A stretch of DNA of 64,000 nucleotides, taken from positions 3,224,001 to 3,288,000 of the forward strand of contig JAEUWY010000004.1 of NCBI GenBank assembly GCA_022059125.1, in the 5' to 3' direction. The notes beneath the pieces are model-generated. The model was given only the letters and a program-made list of their open reading frames with translations, had not been told where the DNA came from and made no database searches. The translations under genes were made by a program, and so were the position numbers. This document shows, piece after piece, positions 23,832 to 34,744 of the stretch (the first letter of the stretch is position 1; each line of letters opens with the position of its first letter). This stretch comes from Corynespora cassiicola (lineage: Eukaryota > Ascomycota > Dothideomycetes > Pleosporales > Corynesporascaceae).

Positions 23832-26800
23832 TCAAGTTTCGGCTCCGATATCAAATTCCTCGTAATCAACCCCTTTCCCGTAATTAAGTTCTTCTTGATC
23901 AGATTCCTCTTCGTAATCCAATTTTACGTAATTGACTTCTTCGTGATGACCTTGTTCGTGATGACCTTGTTCGTGATGACCTTGTTCGTGATGACCTTGT
24001 TCGTGATGACCTTGTTCGTGATGACCTTCGTGATGAACTCTTTCGTAGCCGATTTCTTCGTGATCAATTCCGCTTCCTTGAAACCACCCCCTATATGCCC
24101 CAAATTCCGCCGACTCCTTAGGCACCTCTAGCTTGGTATCACTCCCTAACGGACCGCCATGCCAGATCTCTAGCCTAGGTCTCTGGGACGAAATATTCCG
24201 CGCACATTCTGCCAGAATTGGTTGGTTCGTCAAACAGAGATACCTCAGCTTCGCACCGTAAGTCGCATGTTCTCCGAGTAGGCGTTCGAGGGTTTCCACC
24301 GTTAGTCTTCCACGTACATGTTCGTCCCTTGCGATGGTAATAGACCGGGTTGCCCGACAATAAGTCAGGAGTGCATCCAGAGATTTGTTTGTCAGGTTGG
24401 TGGGCAGATACAAGATGGATGTCTTCCAACATTGGGTATGCGAGCGCCAGCTTTGTAACATCGTCGTCGGATAGTTTGGGACCTTCTACATGAGAGCAAG
24501 CAATCGATTGTAGAGAGTGGCAGAGCGGGGGGTGGGCGCTTGCTATGGCGGTGATGTGGTCGCTAGTGACTTTGAAGTCGTCGCCAAATTCGATGGCCTC
24601 GATATCCCAGAAAAGCTTTGTATATGGCCATATTCTTTCCCATTGCTCTTGTGTTCTAAAGGACAATGTTTTCGCCTCGGGGTATGTATGCTCACAGTAG
24701 GGGGAGTATGGGTCTTCGGGTTGGGCGAAGCAGTCATCGCACAAACATCCGAGATATCCTTCTTCTGCAATAGGCATACAGTCTGGGACTTCCTCTTGCA
24801 CTACGGGAATAATACTTCGCAAGTACGGAGAAACGATGTGCCAGTACTTCTCATATCTAGACTGGTCGTTATAATACCCCACAGCATCTTTTGACTCTGG
24901 ATCCCTCTTTGGTCGACGAGTCCTCTTTGGCTTTGACTCGGCCTGTGACAGCAAATGCGACTGAAAATCAGAATCGACCTGTGACAGCAGATAATCTTTT
25001 GATCTTGGAAGATTCATGGCATGATCTTCAGTGACATAGTTTGCCCAAAAAGTCCCTAGCATCATCTCAGCAGCCTCGGGAACCTCGATGAAATCTGCGA
25101 ATTTCCGACCCACTACGGTGCCTTCAGACGTCTGGAGATTTTTGCGACGCTGAGTAGCGTACCGGGCAGAATAATCAGTCAGGGTTTGATGTACGAGGTA
25201 GAGATACCCGAGTGATTGCACTTCATCTGCTTTGGACGCATAGTTCAACAGCCGGACCCCACTCCCATTGATACCTCCCCACTGGCCAGGTCTACCAGTG
25301 ATAGTGATGGACTGTATCTCTCTACAGTGCTTGTAGATATATCCAAGACCATGGTAAGTCATTCGAACTGCGCCCTCTAGGCCAATATGCCAGAGTGAGC
25401 CCCGCCTGTGACCGTGTCGTTGCCTGGACTCCGAACGTTTTGATCCCCAAACAAGGCATACAGTCCTTAATACTTCGTCGCTAATGGATTCGCCGCAATT
25501 TTTAACATGGATCATCGTGACATGGATAGCTTTGCATTTGGCTATGAGATGCATGATATGTTCCCTGAGATGGCCCATTAGCAATATATTTCTTGCGGAA
25601 TATTGGTCAGCTTACTTCTCAACCGTCATGTTAGATCCAAACATTACTTTGATTTTTCCACGACCCAGGTAATCCCAGGGTGCGAAGAAATCTCTTCGTG
25701 ATTCGAAATATCGGAACCCATCATCATTAATTTCAGAAAGATTAAACGGGGAAGGATTCCAGATAGTGTTCCTCCTTTGTGGCGCAAGACCATACCTGCG
25801 GAAGACTTCTTCGTGATCTTGCGCTGGAACAGGGTGCGATGCGATCGTCTGGCGTGCAGGATCCTCTCTGTCTCTGCAAATTTCTTTCCGGATTAGCAAA
25901 ATGCTCAATCCCATTGAAGCATATTTTGTCAAGAATCTTGCCATCGAAGAACATGTCGAGTTTATCTATACCCTCCACTGCAATAGCCAATCCCCGAGAT
26001 GCCTGAATCAACAACTCTGCGTGCTTCCGGGTGAGCGAGGTGCCTATTTCGGGGTCAAAGTCGGCGATTCCTAGCACCACAATGAACCCCCACATGTGTA
26101 CCCAAAGAAGGTCCTAAAGAAATTTCAGTGGCACGACGCATCCAAGCCTCAAGCGGCGGATTCTCGAACATTGGAATGTGAGTTTTCGAAATCAATCCAA
26201 CAGGTCTGGAACATTGTTTGGTAGGTACATGTCTAGAATCCCCTTGGGTAGGTAAAGCTGTTCCAGATGGTCGCAACCATGCACCAGAGCCAGTATCGTC
26301 TCTGCGCAGAGCTCAGCGCACTCCGAAGCATAAAAGTTCAAGTGATCCCAGGTGTCGGAAAGAGCATCTAAAATGAGAAGAAATTTTGAAACTGATGTTG
26401 AGGTATGGATCATAATAGCCAGGCTGCTGCATTTCCTCGCTGAGACAATCCTTCCAATACTGGTCTGAAGTCGGGTCACATACGTCGAGTTGCCACATGT
26501 CATCCCTAGAGCGACGATATGTCAAATCGGCTTCGATCTTCGAGTAGCGCGAGGCGGGACATGCAAAGCGCCCCAGATAGATTATGGGAGTTCCGTCCCG
26601 GCCTACGGTCGGAGGGTCGTCTCGTTCGCGAACTCGACTCAGCCCCCCAAGTGTGCAGGCTGCGCAGTAGTTGAGACGTTCCATACGTGTATTAGTTAGA
26701 TACCTGCCACTAATTTCGAGATCTGGGTATATGGCCTGCTTTCCGACGGAGAGACTACTGATGGATCGTCCTTGGTGACTTTTGCAGAAGCTCACTCCTC

Positions 26801-26969
26801 CCAGTCCGCTCCTACAGTGAACCCTCCGTCCACCTCCAATAGTCAACCATGCTTGTTCTATCCAACACCGTGTTGGTCGCTTGGTATTTCGCAATTTTAC
26901 CAAGTTATTCTTCACGAGCAGAATGATGCCAAGAATTGCTCGTAGGTCTGAAGGGAGGAAGCATGCCAA
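23832..26969 (-). pseudogene. decayed leucine-rich-repeat (F-box-like) gene
   Basis: A stretch of minus-strand coding-like sequence that cannot be joined into one frame. The largest open block (24175-25584) has LRR-like segments such as LSDDDVTKLALAYPMLEDIHL and HITAIASAHPPLCHSLQSI, as in fungal F-box/LRR proteins. It is joined to an upstream block by a good intron (25572-25623, GTAAGC...CTCAG). Further upstream one frame carries QLYLPKGILDMYLP, then TGA at 26192-26194, FRKLTFQCSRIRRLRL, TAG at 26114-26116, then DLLWVHMWGFIV. There are frame changes near 26380, 25880 and 24430 without plausible introns. Two stops and several shifts argue for a pseudogene. Badly resolved introns could explain some of the shifts but not all. 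No function is claimed. The boundaries are approximate. Confidence 0.6.
23940..24038 (+). repeat. 15-bp minisatellite (TTCGTGATGACCTTG)
   Basis: Five perfect head-to-tail 15-bp units from 23940 to 24014, a sixth unit that keeps 12 bases (24015-24026), then a diverged copy (TTCGTGATGAAC, 24027-24038). On the minus strand, inside the 3' end of the LRR locus, the unit reads His-His-Glu-Gln-Gly. Being a multiple of three, it can change copy number without shifting frame. Confidence 0.95.
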
Positions 26970-27981
26970 AAATCTTCACAAGCAGAATAACATGCAAGTC
27001 TTTTATTTATTGGACTCAAAGTCTGCGGGATATCTATACATAACAAGACCCGATTTATCAGCAGCCCCTCAGCCTACTAACCCATAGATCTTAAACGCGA
27101 AAATGCAAGTACGGGAACCTTCCAAGTCAAGGATTGTAATTATCTCTAGATGTTTGGGAAACGTGAATGTCTGCAGCTCAACTCAAACCCATGTTTCAAC
27201 CTGTCAGGAGTCTATGCTCGCAGCCGGGAAACAAGGCGAGTCAAGAACCACAGGATATAAGCGCCCTGGACATACTCTGGTTCAACTCAAACGTTCTTCT
27301 CTACCATGACAGGAGGTGAAAGTGAGTCGAGAACCGCTGGATAGGCGCACAAAAAGTAAAGAGAAGAGAAGAGAAGAGAAGAGAAGGGAAAAGAAGGCCC
27401 GGTCAGATGAAGCAATGCGGACCGTTTGATCGATCAGACTCAACCCCATCTCGACCATGAGGAGCATAGGGGGAGTCAGCCAGTGATAAAACAAGGTCTC
27501 GTACTTCGGAGTTTTTCTGTCCTTGAGATCCGCATCCGAATGCAAACAAGTCCAGGGCCTTCGGGTGCAGTTGTGAAAGGTTGGTTGCTGTGAACGATCC
27601 AAAGTGTTGTACAATAAAATTCGAAAACCAGAGGGATGGGCGGTCATTGGCTAGGGTCATCAAGCGGTATTGAGGCTTCCACTAAATATGTGGACTTAAG
27701 GATCATAATGAGAAGACCGTGATTGGGGGAAGGGGCTGTATTCTGAAATGGTATTCGAGAACGTCGACATGGGAGTCGGGATCGAACGATGAAAGCGGAT
27801 AGTCAGTAGACTCGATCTAGCAATGGCTAATGAAGGTTGGTCTCGTGTTTGACAGTCCGTGATTCTAAACAAAGGTCAATGTGAGGAAATTCAGCTTGAA
27901 CCTAGACATATCCTACAGTGTTATGTGGTCCGAAGAACTGGGGACATGTTGCTGGGACATATGATCCGTCGGTGAACACAC
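26970..27981. other. intergenic, 1.0 kb
   Basis: No gene is supported. It holds a GAGAA microsatellite and the 3' flank of the AT-hook gene. Confidence 0.45.
27361..27385 (+). repeat. GAGAA microsatellite, five units
   Basis: Five perfect GAGAA pentamers followed by the imperfect GGGAAAAGAAG, in a purine-rich tract from about 27350. Confidence 0.9.
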
Positions 27982-29790
27982 TTAGAACAGACTCTGTCCT
28001 TGGAGAGGTGATGTATGCTGGTATAGGCCTTCGGTGTCGCCCTCGGAGGGATAGTCAGTTTGTCCCCATCGCTCAGGGGCAGGAGTCGAGGCGCCTTGGG
28101 GGGTGCCTAGATCAAGATCTGCCGCAACGGTAGGGATCGGGGACTTGTCTGCTCCAGCCTCGGAATATTCGTATGCAACAGTCTCCTCTTCATCAAGCAC
28201 TATTTCTTGAGCTGGAGGCGAGTCCTCGCGGACAGACGGGATGGAATCCTCAAAATCGGAAAAGTTTTCCCGAATGCTGCCGTCAGCGCCGAGGACGACT
28301 CCGTCGACGACTGCTTGGGCCATGGCTCCAGATTCAGCTTGCACATCACCGCTGGCGAGTCCGTCCTCTGTCCTGAGCTGTTGCTCATCCTCGGCCTCGT
28401 TCTCAGGAGGCGCCGCAACATCCTCATGATGTAGTGGCGCAAGGTCGGGCATGCCCTCATCGTTGCTTGACTGGGACTCGGAGTCAGATGGAGAGGGCAA
28501 TTCCACGATGATGGTGCGCTGGACGTTGACGCTGTTGTTTGGTAGTGAAGAGGCGGTAGCTGCATCGTGGTCTTGCACGGGTTCCGCATCGGCCATTTCT
28601 ACATCTTCCTCATCGTTTGACACACTCGAAGCCTGATCTTCTTCAAGTGAAGGCTCTGACACTATCGCGATCTGCTCTTGGGCGTCCCCGGGTGCCGTCA
28701 TGGCAGCACCTTCGGGTGATGAAGCCTTTGCTGCGGCCTCTTGTTCATTGGGCTTTGCATCGCCGGCGTCCAAGTTCTGGATGAACTCCTCAACAAGTGC
28801 CTGGTACTTCTTTGGTATCTCCAGGAAGACGTGGCCTCGTCGCGCTTTGGGTGCCGGCTGCTTTGCGACTCCACCCTTTTGCGTCTTCTTCAGAGGCTCT
28901 TTCTTGCTGGCTGGCTTCTTCTTCGTTGCCGGTGGCTTGGCAGCAGCACCCCTACGGCGAGGAGCGGGCTCTGCAACTTTGGTCTTGGTCTTTTCTGCCG
29001 GAGGCTGGCGCGTACGAAGTGTTGAGCGTGTGACCTCTTTGGTTGTTGAGGCGCGTTTCGTCTTTGCGACGCGCGAATTGCCAGCGACACGAGTGGCGTC
29101 TGCCGAGGGACGGCCTCTACGCTTGGGAGGAGAAGCGTCATTGACGGCGGGGTGTGATTTGGGTGGGCGACCAGCACGCTTCGTTGGAGCCGGAACTGGC
29201 GCGGGCTCGGGCTCAGACTCGGTGGCAGGGGCGGGTTCGACAGCAGCGCGGCGGCCACGCTTGGCTGGGGCGGGGACTTGTTCATCGACAGGCACATATG
29301 GGAAGTCTTGCTTGCGGGTGCGAGCGGTACGGCCGTTCTTTGCAGGCGTGGTGATTGTATCGGCCTGTGCGGTATCCTTGGGCGGGCGGCCTCGCCGCTT
29401 GATGGCCAGCGGTGCCTCGTCGACATTAGGCTCTGCGACTTTGCGACCACGACCACCACGAGCCTTTGGAGCAGCAGTAGTGTCAGAAGCCTCCTCTACA
29501 GCGATATCGGTCTTGCGCGGGCGTCCAGAACGCTTGGCGGGAGTGGGTGCGGGTTCTGGAGTAGGGGTAGGAGCAGGCGCGTCTTGCTTGCGGGCGAGGC
29601 TACGCCTCTTGGGCTCTTCGACAGCTGCTTGGTTAGCCTTGGGCTGTCGGCCGCGTTTCGCAAGAGCTGGAGGCGACCGAGCGATGTCGTTCTTCTGGGC
29701 GCGAGCTTGTCTCCTGGTGCTGGTACCGGCAGCAGCAGCGGCGGGAGAGGCGTCAGCCTTGGGGCGGCCGCGACCGCGTTTGGGAGGCAT
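27982..29790 (-). CDS. AT-hook protein, probable chromatin or DNA-binding factor
   Basis: A single-exon gene of 602 residues. The ATG at 29788-29790 gives MPPKRGRGRPKAD, an AT-hook at the very N-terminus; the open frame extends further up but only into sequence with no similar composition. Residues 1-300 carry about eight AT-hook or AT-hook-like cores (RGRGRPK, KRSGRPRK, RRGRPPK, RAGRPPK, RRGRPS and others) separated by Ala/Pro/Glu linkers. AT-hooks bind the minor groove of AT-rich DNA. A short block near residue 315 (HVFLEIPKKYQALVEEFIQNL) is the only stretch likely to fold. The C-terminal 250 residues are strongly acidic (DEEDVEMADAE) and disordered. Basic hooks plus an acidic tail suggest a nuclear architectural or remodelling factor. 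No named orthologue is recognised. Confidence 0.8.
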   Translation of the reverse strand: MPPKRGRGRPKADASPAAAAAGTSTRRQARAQKNDIARSPPALAKRGRQPKANQAAVEEPKRRSLARKQDAPAPTPTPEPAPTPAKRSGRPRKTDIAVEEASDTTAAPKARGGRGRKVAEPNVDEAPLAIKRRGRPPKDTAQADTITTPAKNGRTARTRKQDFPYVPVDEQVPAPAKRGRRAAVEPAPATESEPEPAPVPAPTKRAGRPPKSHPAVNDASPPKRRGRPSADATRVAGNSRVAKTKRASTTKEVTRSTLRTRQPPAEKTKTKVAEPAPRRRGAAAKPPATKKKPASKKEPLKKTQKGGVAKQPAPKARRGHVFLEIPKKYQALVEEFIQNLDAGDAKPNEQEAAAKASSPEGAAMTAPGDAQEQIAIVSEPSLEEDQASSVSNDEEDVEMADAEPVQDHDAATASSLPNNSVNVQRTIIVELPSPSDSESQSSNDEGMPDLAPLHHEDVAAPPENEAEDEQQLRTEDGLASGDVQAESGAMAQAVVDGVVLGADGSIRENFSDFEDSIPSVREDSPPAQEIVLDEEETVAYEYSEAGADKSPIPTVAADLDLGTPQGASTPAPERWGQTDYPSEGDTEGLYQHTSPLQGQSLF

Positions 29791-30700
29791 TGCGATGGCT
29801 GAGGTCGAGACGGCAAGAATACAGTACAAGTGGTGTAATCGCAAGGCAATTCTGCACGGGGGGTTGATGTTTCGCAGCAGTGGATGCGCGGGAGGTTGGG
29901 TTGTGGGTGAGGTCAGGAAAGTTTGAAGCTGTCGAAGGTCAAGGGTTGCTGCAGGCAACTTGTGGGGGAGCTACGCGAAAAACGCGTTCACGTGCATGAG
30001 GAACCCGCGACTCGTTTGCACACTGTCTGCGCCGCTGCTTTCACTTGGTCCTTCAAAGCACCTTGGATCACGTCCGTTTACAGTTGATCTATCCAATGCT
30101 GACTGACTCCACCCATTGATGCGGAGAAGCGCATGGGAACCTACTCAGAGAAGCTCTTTGTGACGTCAACGCGTAGCTACGCGTAACGGCGCGTGCCCCC
30201 ATACCAACCCCCATCGCACGCACATCCTCCCAGTATCTCCCCTTATAGCCACTATCCTACGCCACTTTGCCATCGACATAGCCGGATCATCCCTAGCGCT
30301 CCGCACAACGGGCTACAAGCGCATCTAACCCTGCTGTGCCTGCAGCCTCCATATACCCTAAATATCCTGCGCTTATCCATTTTGGAGCAAGCATCATTTA
30401 GACCAGGCAGTCCAATCAATTATACATTTGTGGTTATTTTGATGCCGACATTTCATCAGAATGAGATCCAACAACTCGGAACTATCCTCTTGCCATATGA
30501 AGTGGGGCTGTACATTACCCTTCCATGCCCCACCGCCCATCAATATCAGCAGGCCGCAATGCCGTCACAGCGGATAAACGCCCTACATTCTCAAAGATTC
30601 AATGGGCTTTTACATAAAAGCCTTGGGTTTGGCGTTTGTTCCGCCCTTCACTCAACAAGCCCACCATCTCCCGCCTTTCACTGCCCCTGGCTCATCCAGA
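29791..30700. other. divergent promoter region of AT-hook and DUF8021 genes
   Basis: 910 bases. A plus frame at 30193-30786 is open but Pro/His-rich without motif and overlaps the next gene in another frame. Two close copies of ACGCGTAGCTACGCGTAACG-type sequence lie near 30170-30190, forming a short palindrome. Confidence 0.45.
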
Positions 30701-31519
30701 ATGCTCAGTCAGTTGATCATCGCAACCTTTGTCGCCTCAGCCTCCGCGGATTGCACGCGTTCTTTTCTCAAAGCCGCAACGAGTGATTACATCGCTGCCC
30801 AGGCCAGTGGGGATCCTGCTGGGGTGACGTCTTTTGTCCGGCCCAACTTGACCTACACCGAGAACACCATCCCTCTTAACATTACTACCGGAACTCTTTC
30901 GCAGCCCATCAAGATAGACTACAACTTCAGTGCCCACGACACGGTCCGATGTGCCACTGTCACGGAACTGATTGCTGCTACCAACCCTCACCCATATGTG
31001 ATTCACACGCGCATGGTATTTGGCCAGGGAGATGGTAAAGCCGAGCTGATCGAAAGTATCGTCACTGACGAGGGAGATTGGCTGTTCAACGCAACGGGCA
31101 CCTTGCAACTAGTGACAGCCGAGAGTTGGCCTGTGATTCCCGAGGAGAAGCAGGACACACGCGAAGTAGTTCAATCCGTCGGCGATGCCTACTTCAATCG
31201 ATTCGGGAATACGTCCGTTGTCGTACCATGGGGACCACCTTGCATTCGTGTCGAAGGAGGTCTCGCTGCCCGAGGTATTCTCCATAACGACACCCAGTTC
31301 TGCGAGCAGGTATGGCCCAGCACCATCATTGTTCCCTATCGACGCTACGTGGTGGATGAAGAGTACGGCGTTGTGGATATGTTCGTCGGCTTTCCCGGCC
31401 TAGATCGTACCCAAGGACAGGACCCAATGCCGGACTCTCATCTCTTTAGAATTGAAGGAGGAAAGATCAAATACTCGCACACCGCTTCTTCATGTGTCAT
31501 TGCAGGCTGCGGGCTCTGA
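30701..31519 (+). CDS. secreted DUF8021 family protein
   Basis: A 272-residue protein with no introns. The ATG at 30701 starts a classical signal peptide (MLSQLIIATFVASASA, then Asp-Cys), so the product is probably secreted. The rest follows the DUF8021 pattern: LTYTENTIPLNI, a paired Cys in HDTVRCATVTEL, PYVIHTRMVFG, VTDEGDWLFNATG, then VPWGPPCIRVEGG and two C-terminal Cys residues that could form disulphides. There are several NxS/T glycosylation sites. The open frame begins earlier (30602), but the upstream residues would mask the signal peptide. No enzymatic role is established for this family, so none is proposed. Confidence 0.82.
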   Translation: MLSQLIIATFVASASADCTRSFLKAATSDYIAAQASGDPAGVTSFVRPNLTYTENTIPLNITTGTLSQPIKIDYNFSAHDTVRCATVTELIAATNPHPYVIHTRMVFGQGDGKAELIESIVTDEGDWLFNATGTLQLVTAESWPVIPEEKQDTREVVQSVGDAYFNRFGNTSVVVPWGPPCIRVEGGLAARGILHNDTQFCEQVWPSTIIVPYRRYVVDEEYGVVDMFVGFPGLDRTQGQDPMPDSHLFRIEGGKIKYSHTASSCVIAGCGL

Positions 31520-32011
31520 GATTATTGATTCGCTTGCACTTGACAGAGGATTCATGATGCCATGTGTGACTTTTAGGGCGCCCGGTTTCTGATTCACGCC
31601 AACGCTAACGCCGATGTGCGCTATAATGTAGTTTGGGATGTGCAAAAATTCAACTTGTTCGATTCGAGCCGTTCCGTCTCAATGAACCTTTCCTCCTCGA
31701 GAGAGATGAAGCATAATTGAACCTATCCTAGTGTCAATCATTCAGTCTGAGTCTATATGGGCCCGATGTCATTCAATGATATATTTGAAGTCAGATGCAA
31801 GAATTGCACACTCCGGATCCGGTTAGACCAATGTTACGTGTATGCCCGCCTATCGCCGCTCTCGGATTTTGAAATGGCAAATCCACGGAGCAACACAAGT
31901 AAGTGCTTACAGCTATCCAAATATATATTTGTGAAGTCCGCATCGAGTACTCGAGCCGTTTTACGATTTTTCCTTTATAGCTCGAACTAGGCCCAGCCCG
32001 ATTTTCACAGA
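31520..32011. other. intergenic
   Basis: 492 bases between tandem plus-strand genes, with no coding signal. The last 200 bases are AT-rich, as expected for a promoter. Confidence 0.4.
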
Positions 32012-32815
32012 ATGGCATCGGCAGCCAAAACCCTCGTGTTCATCACTGGAGGTTAGTCCCAAGATGTTTTTCCTATGATATCAATATACTGACAGGGTAT
32101 CATAGCGAACAGTGGCCTGGGATTTGGCCTCGCCGCCCAGCTTCTCAAAAAGGGGACATATCACGTCTTGCTCGGTTCACGCACAGCCCAAAAGGGAAAC
32201 GCCGCGGTCCAGTCTCTCCAATCCCAAAACCTGCCAGGCACGGTCGAATTCGTCGAGGTCGACGTGACAAGTGACGACGCGATAAACAAAGCATTCGAGC
32301 GGGTTGAAAAGACCCACGGAAAGCTGGATATTCTGATCAACAATGCCGCCGTCGCCGTCCCACCGGGCACGCCCCGCGAGCAGCTTCGCCTCGCCTTCGA
32401 CACCAATGCGACAGGCCCTTATGTGCTGACATCGACTTTTGCACCGCTTCTCCAAAAGTCAACGTCGCCGCTTGGTGCACGCATCATCAACATTAGCTCC
32501 GGAGTTGGCAGCATCGGCCGGAGGCTGGACCCGACAAGCGCCATGTACAAAGCGCAACACGTGCAGTATCGCGCCAGCAAGACGGCCTTGAACATGATCA
32601 CTGCGTGCCAGTTTGTCGAGTATGGAGAGCTTGGTATCAAGGTCTTTGCATTCGATCCCGGCTTCACCGTGAGCAATTTGAGCGACATGAATAAAGCCGA
32701 GAATGGAGCGAGGAGTGCGGAGGATTCGGCGGATCCGATCGTGGATGTGATTGAGGGGAAGAGGGACAATGAAGCTGGAAAGTTTCTGCACAACACGGGA
32801 ATTTACCCTTGGTAG
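32012..32815 (+). CDS. short-chain dehydrogenase/reductase
   Basis: A classical NAD(P)-dependent SDR of 249 residues. A 40-base first exon (32012-32051) ends in the middle of the nucleotide-binding motif. After a 54-bp intron (GTTAGT...CATAG) exon 2 (32106-32815) completes TGANSGLGFG at about residues 12-21. The NNAAV motif is near residue 94, the catalytic Ser in INISSGVGS, and the Tyr/Lys pair in YRASK. The C-terminal part is short and lacks a targeting signal. It resembles the small carbonyl-reductase-like SDRs common in fungi. The substrate cannot be told. It ends 83 bases from the end of the convergent aldehyde-dehydrogenase-like gene. Confidence 0.88.
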
Positions 32816-32898
32816 AGTGAAAGCCTATGTTTTGAATGAATTGAGATGATGAACTGAACGTGTTGCTGTGATGTGACTCAATGACACAAAGGGAAATT

Positions 32899-34458
32899 CT
32901 ACAATACAGCCCATTTCCTCAACCCAAATCGAACACCAAAGAAGATTGACGCCCCGATACATGTCAAGAGAGGGATCCCATACACTCCAAGGCCAATGAA
33001 GATGCCTTGCTCGAAAAATCCAATAGCTATCCATTCATCGCGCTTCCTCTCCTTGATCTCTTGCGTACTGCTCTTCAAAAGGGCATCCAACTTCTTTGAA
33101 CCCGTCGTTTCACCAATCACCCCCTCAAGTTCGACAACCCGCCGGTCATTGGACGTGATAAAATAAGGCTGTCCTTTTGTGAAATGTTCCTTGGCATATC
33201 TCTTCTCTAGGTCGAATGCCCGGAAAGCTGGTGCGGATGGGCCGAGGAGGAGTGGTAAGGGTATGTGGTTAACGAAAGACACATCTGCGCTGACGGATTG
33301 TGACAGATATTTCGCATGCGACGGGGCAGCAAAATGATAAGCTGCGAGAAGAGGCTCGTCGGAATCGTTCAATATGAGATCGATAGCGTGATCCAACGAG
33401 GATGTTGTAGAGACTACCAAGATCGGCTCTGCGGTCCTTGGTGGAAGAGGTACAAGATGCTGTGATCTGGCCGAAACCTTCACAACAGCACCACTATCGC
33501 CTTGTGCCAGAATATTGAGCGACCAGTTCTTATCGCCTCCGAGCAGCTTGAGTCTGGACGATATTCTGGAAGCCTTTCCAGTGCGATTGGGCTTTTCTGC
33601 GCTGCCATTTCCATACTGTGAAGGAGTGCTGAAATAACGGACTGCTTTTCTAAGTACTTCGTTGACGAAGTCCTTTTCCACAAATTCATTCACGAGCACC
33701 AAGTCGGGAGCGTACGGACTTGTTCCGCCAAAAGCAAAGCGAGCACTGATCAAGTTTTCAGCAGCCGAGCTGAGATCAGCAGTCCGATCAACGATGGCGA
33801 CGACCTTCCTTTCGGGAGACATAAGTTGTGTAGACAGTTTTTTCGAGCTATCATGGCCGGTTTGGTAGACTTGCACGACTGACCCCAGAGAGGTGGTTTC
33901 CGGCGCGGCAGATACAATGCCAAATATGTCTGGCTCGAGAGCTTGTGGGAGGAGATTACGAAGTAAAGTGGTTGTGTTTAGAAGGTTGTTCTCAATCTGT
34001 TTCGATTTGTAAGTCTTTATAACTTGAACATGTCAATGGGTATTTACCTTCACGACGACACAATTGCCAGCTGCCACGGCCGCACTAATAGGCGAGACGG
34101 TGCTAAAAAGCGGTGTATGATCGAGCCTAGGCTCAATGTATACTACCCCGTACGGTATCTGATGATCTGGCGCATTATTTCCTTTGGCAATGCGGTACTC
34201 CTCTTCAAGTTCTTTCTCAGGACTTATGGATGAGTAGTGCTCTTTGACAATGTTCAGGGTGTATGCAATTTCGGCAGTAGCTTCAACATCGGAAACTCCA
34301 GTATCTTGCTTAATAGACCCTTTCAGTTCGCTGGTGTTCTTGCGAAGAATATCGTGGAGTTGTTTCAACAATTGTTGTCGAAAGAAGGGGTTGTGGCATC
34401 GGCGTACCCGGGACGTTGCGGCAAGCGCCGAAAACACAGCATCAGCAGAAGTCGCCAT
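32899..34458 (-). CDS. aldehyde-dehydrogenase-like protein lacking catalytic residues
   Basis: Exons 34048-34458 and 32899-33996 join in frame (GTAAAT...AACAG) to 502 residues with the overall fold order of an ALDH3-type fatty-aldehyde dehydrogenase: a helical N-terminus, IPYGVVYIEP, SPISAAVAAGNCVVVKVN, and late SVNHIPLP/PFGG-like segments. The two residues that make the enzyme work are not where they should be. The ELGGK block with the general-base Glu is replaced by SPERKVVAIVD near residue 198, and the Cys of the GQxCxAPD block is Ser (FGGTSPYAPDLVLV, about residue 230). The C-terminus ends in a strongly hydrophobic 25-residue segment, which would anchor it in a membrane as in Hfd1. A membrane-bound pseudoenzyme is the likely reading. 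The gene is divergent from a small membrane protein, 286 bases away. Confidence 0.8.
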
Positions 34459-34744
34459 CGTGTGCAGTGAAAACACTGAAAAAGACCACAAGATTATACC
34501 GTAGCTTCAATTGACGAAGATATCATGGTCTAGAAATTGAGTGAAGCCCCTTCGTCGCCTAGATTGGTCCGGCCATCGGAAAGCGCACCCCACATTCCGG
34601 CCTCCCCACGGGGGAAAAGTGCGGCGCCGCTCCGCCCTACCCGTCGACCGGGAGCCCACCCAGGTATCCATTGAGTCGCAAATCTATCGCCTTTGCAATC
34701 GTTGTTTTTCGAAATCCGTATCGTCTGATATTCCATCGACCAAA

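Noticed and set aside
26055..26276. Separate small gene in the LRR locus
   Set aside because: It is a different frame of the same decayed coding region, and the LRR-like frame runs through it between the two stops.
30193..30786. 197-codon plus frame upstream of the DUF8021 gene
   Set aside because: It overlaps the signal-peptide start of the real gene in another frame and is low-complexity.
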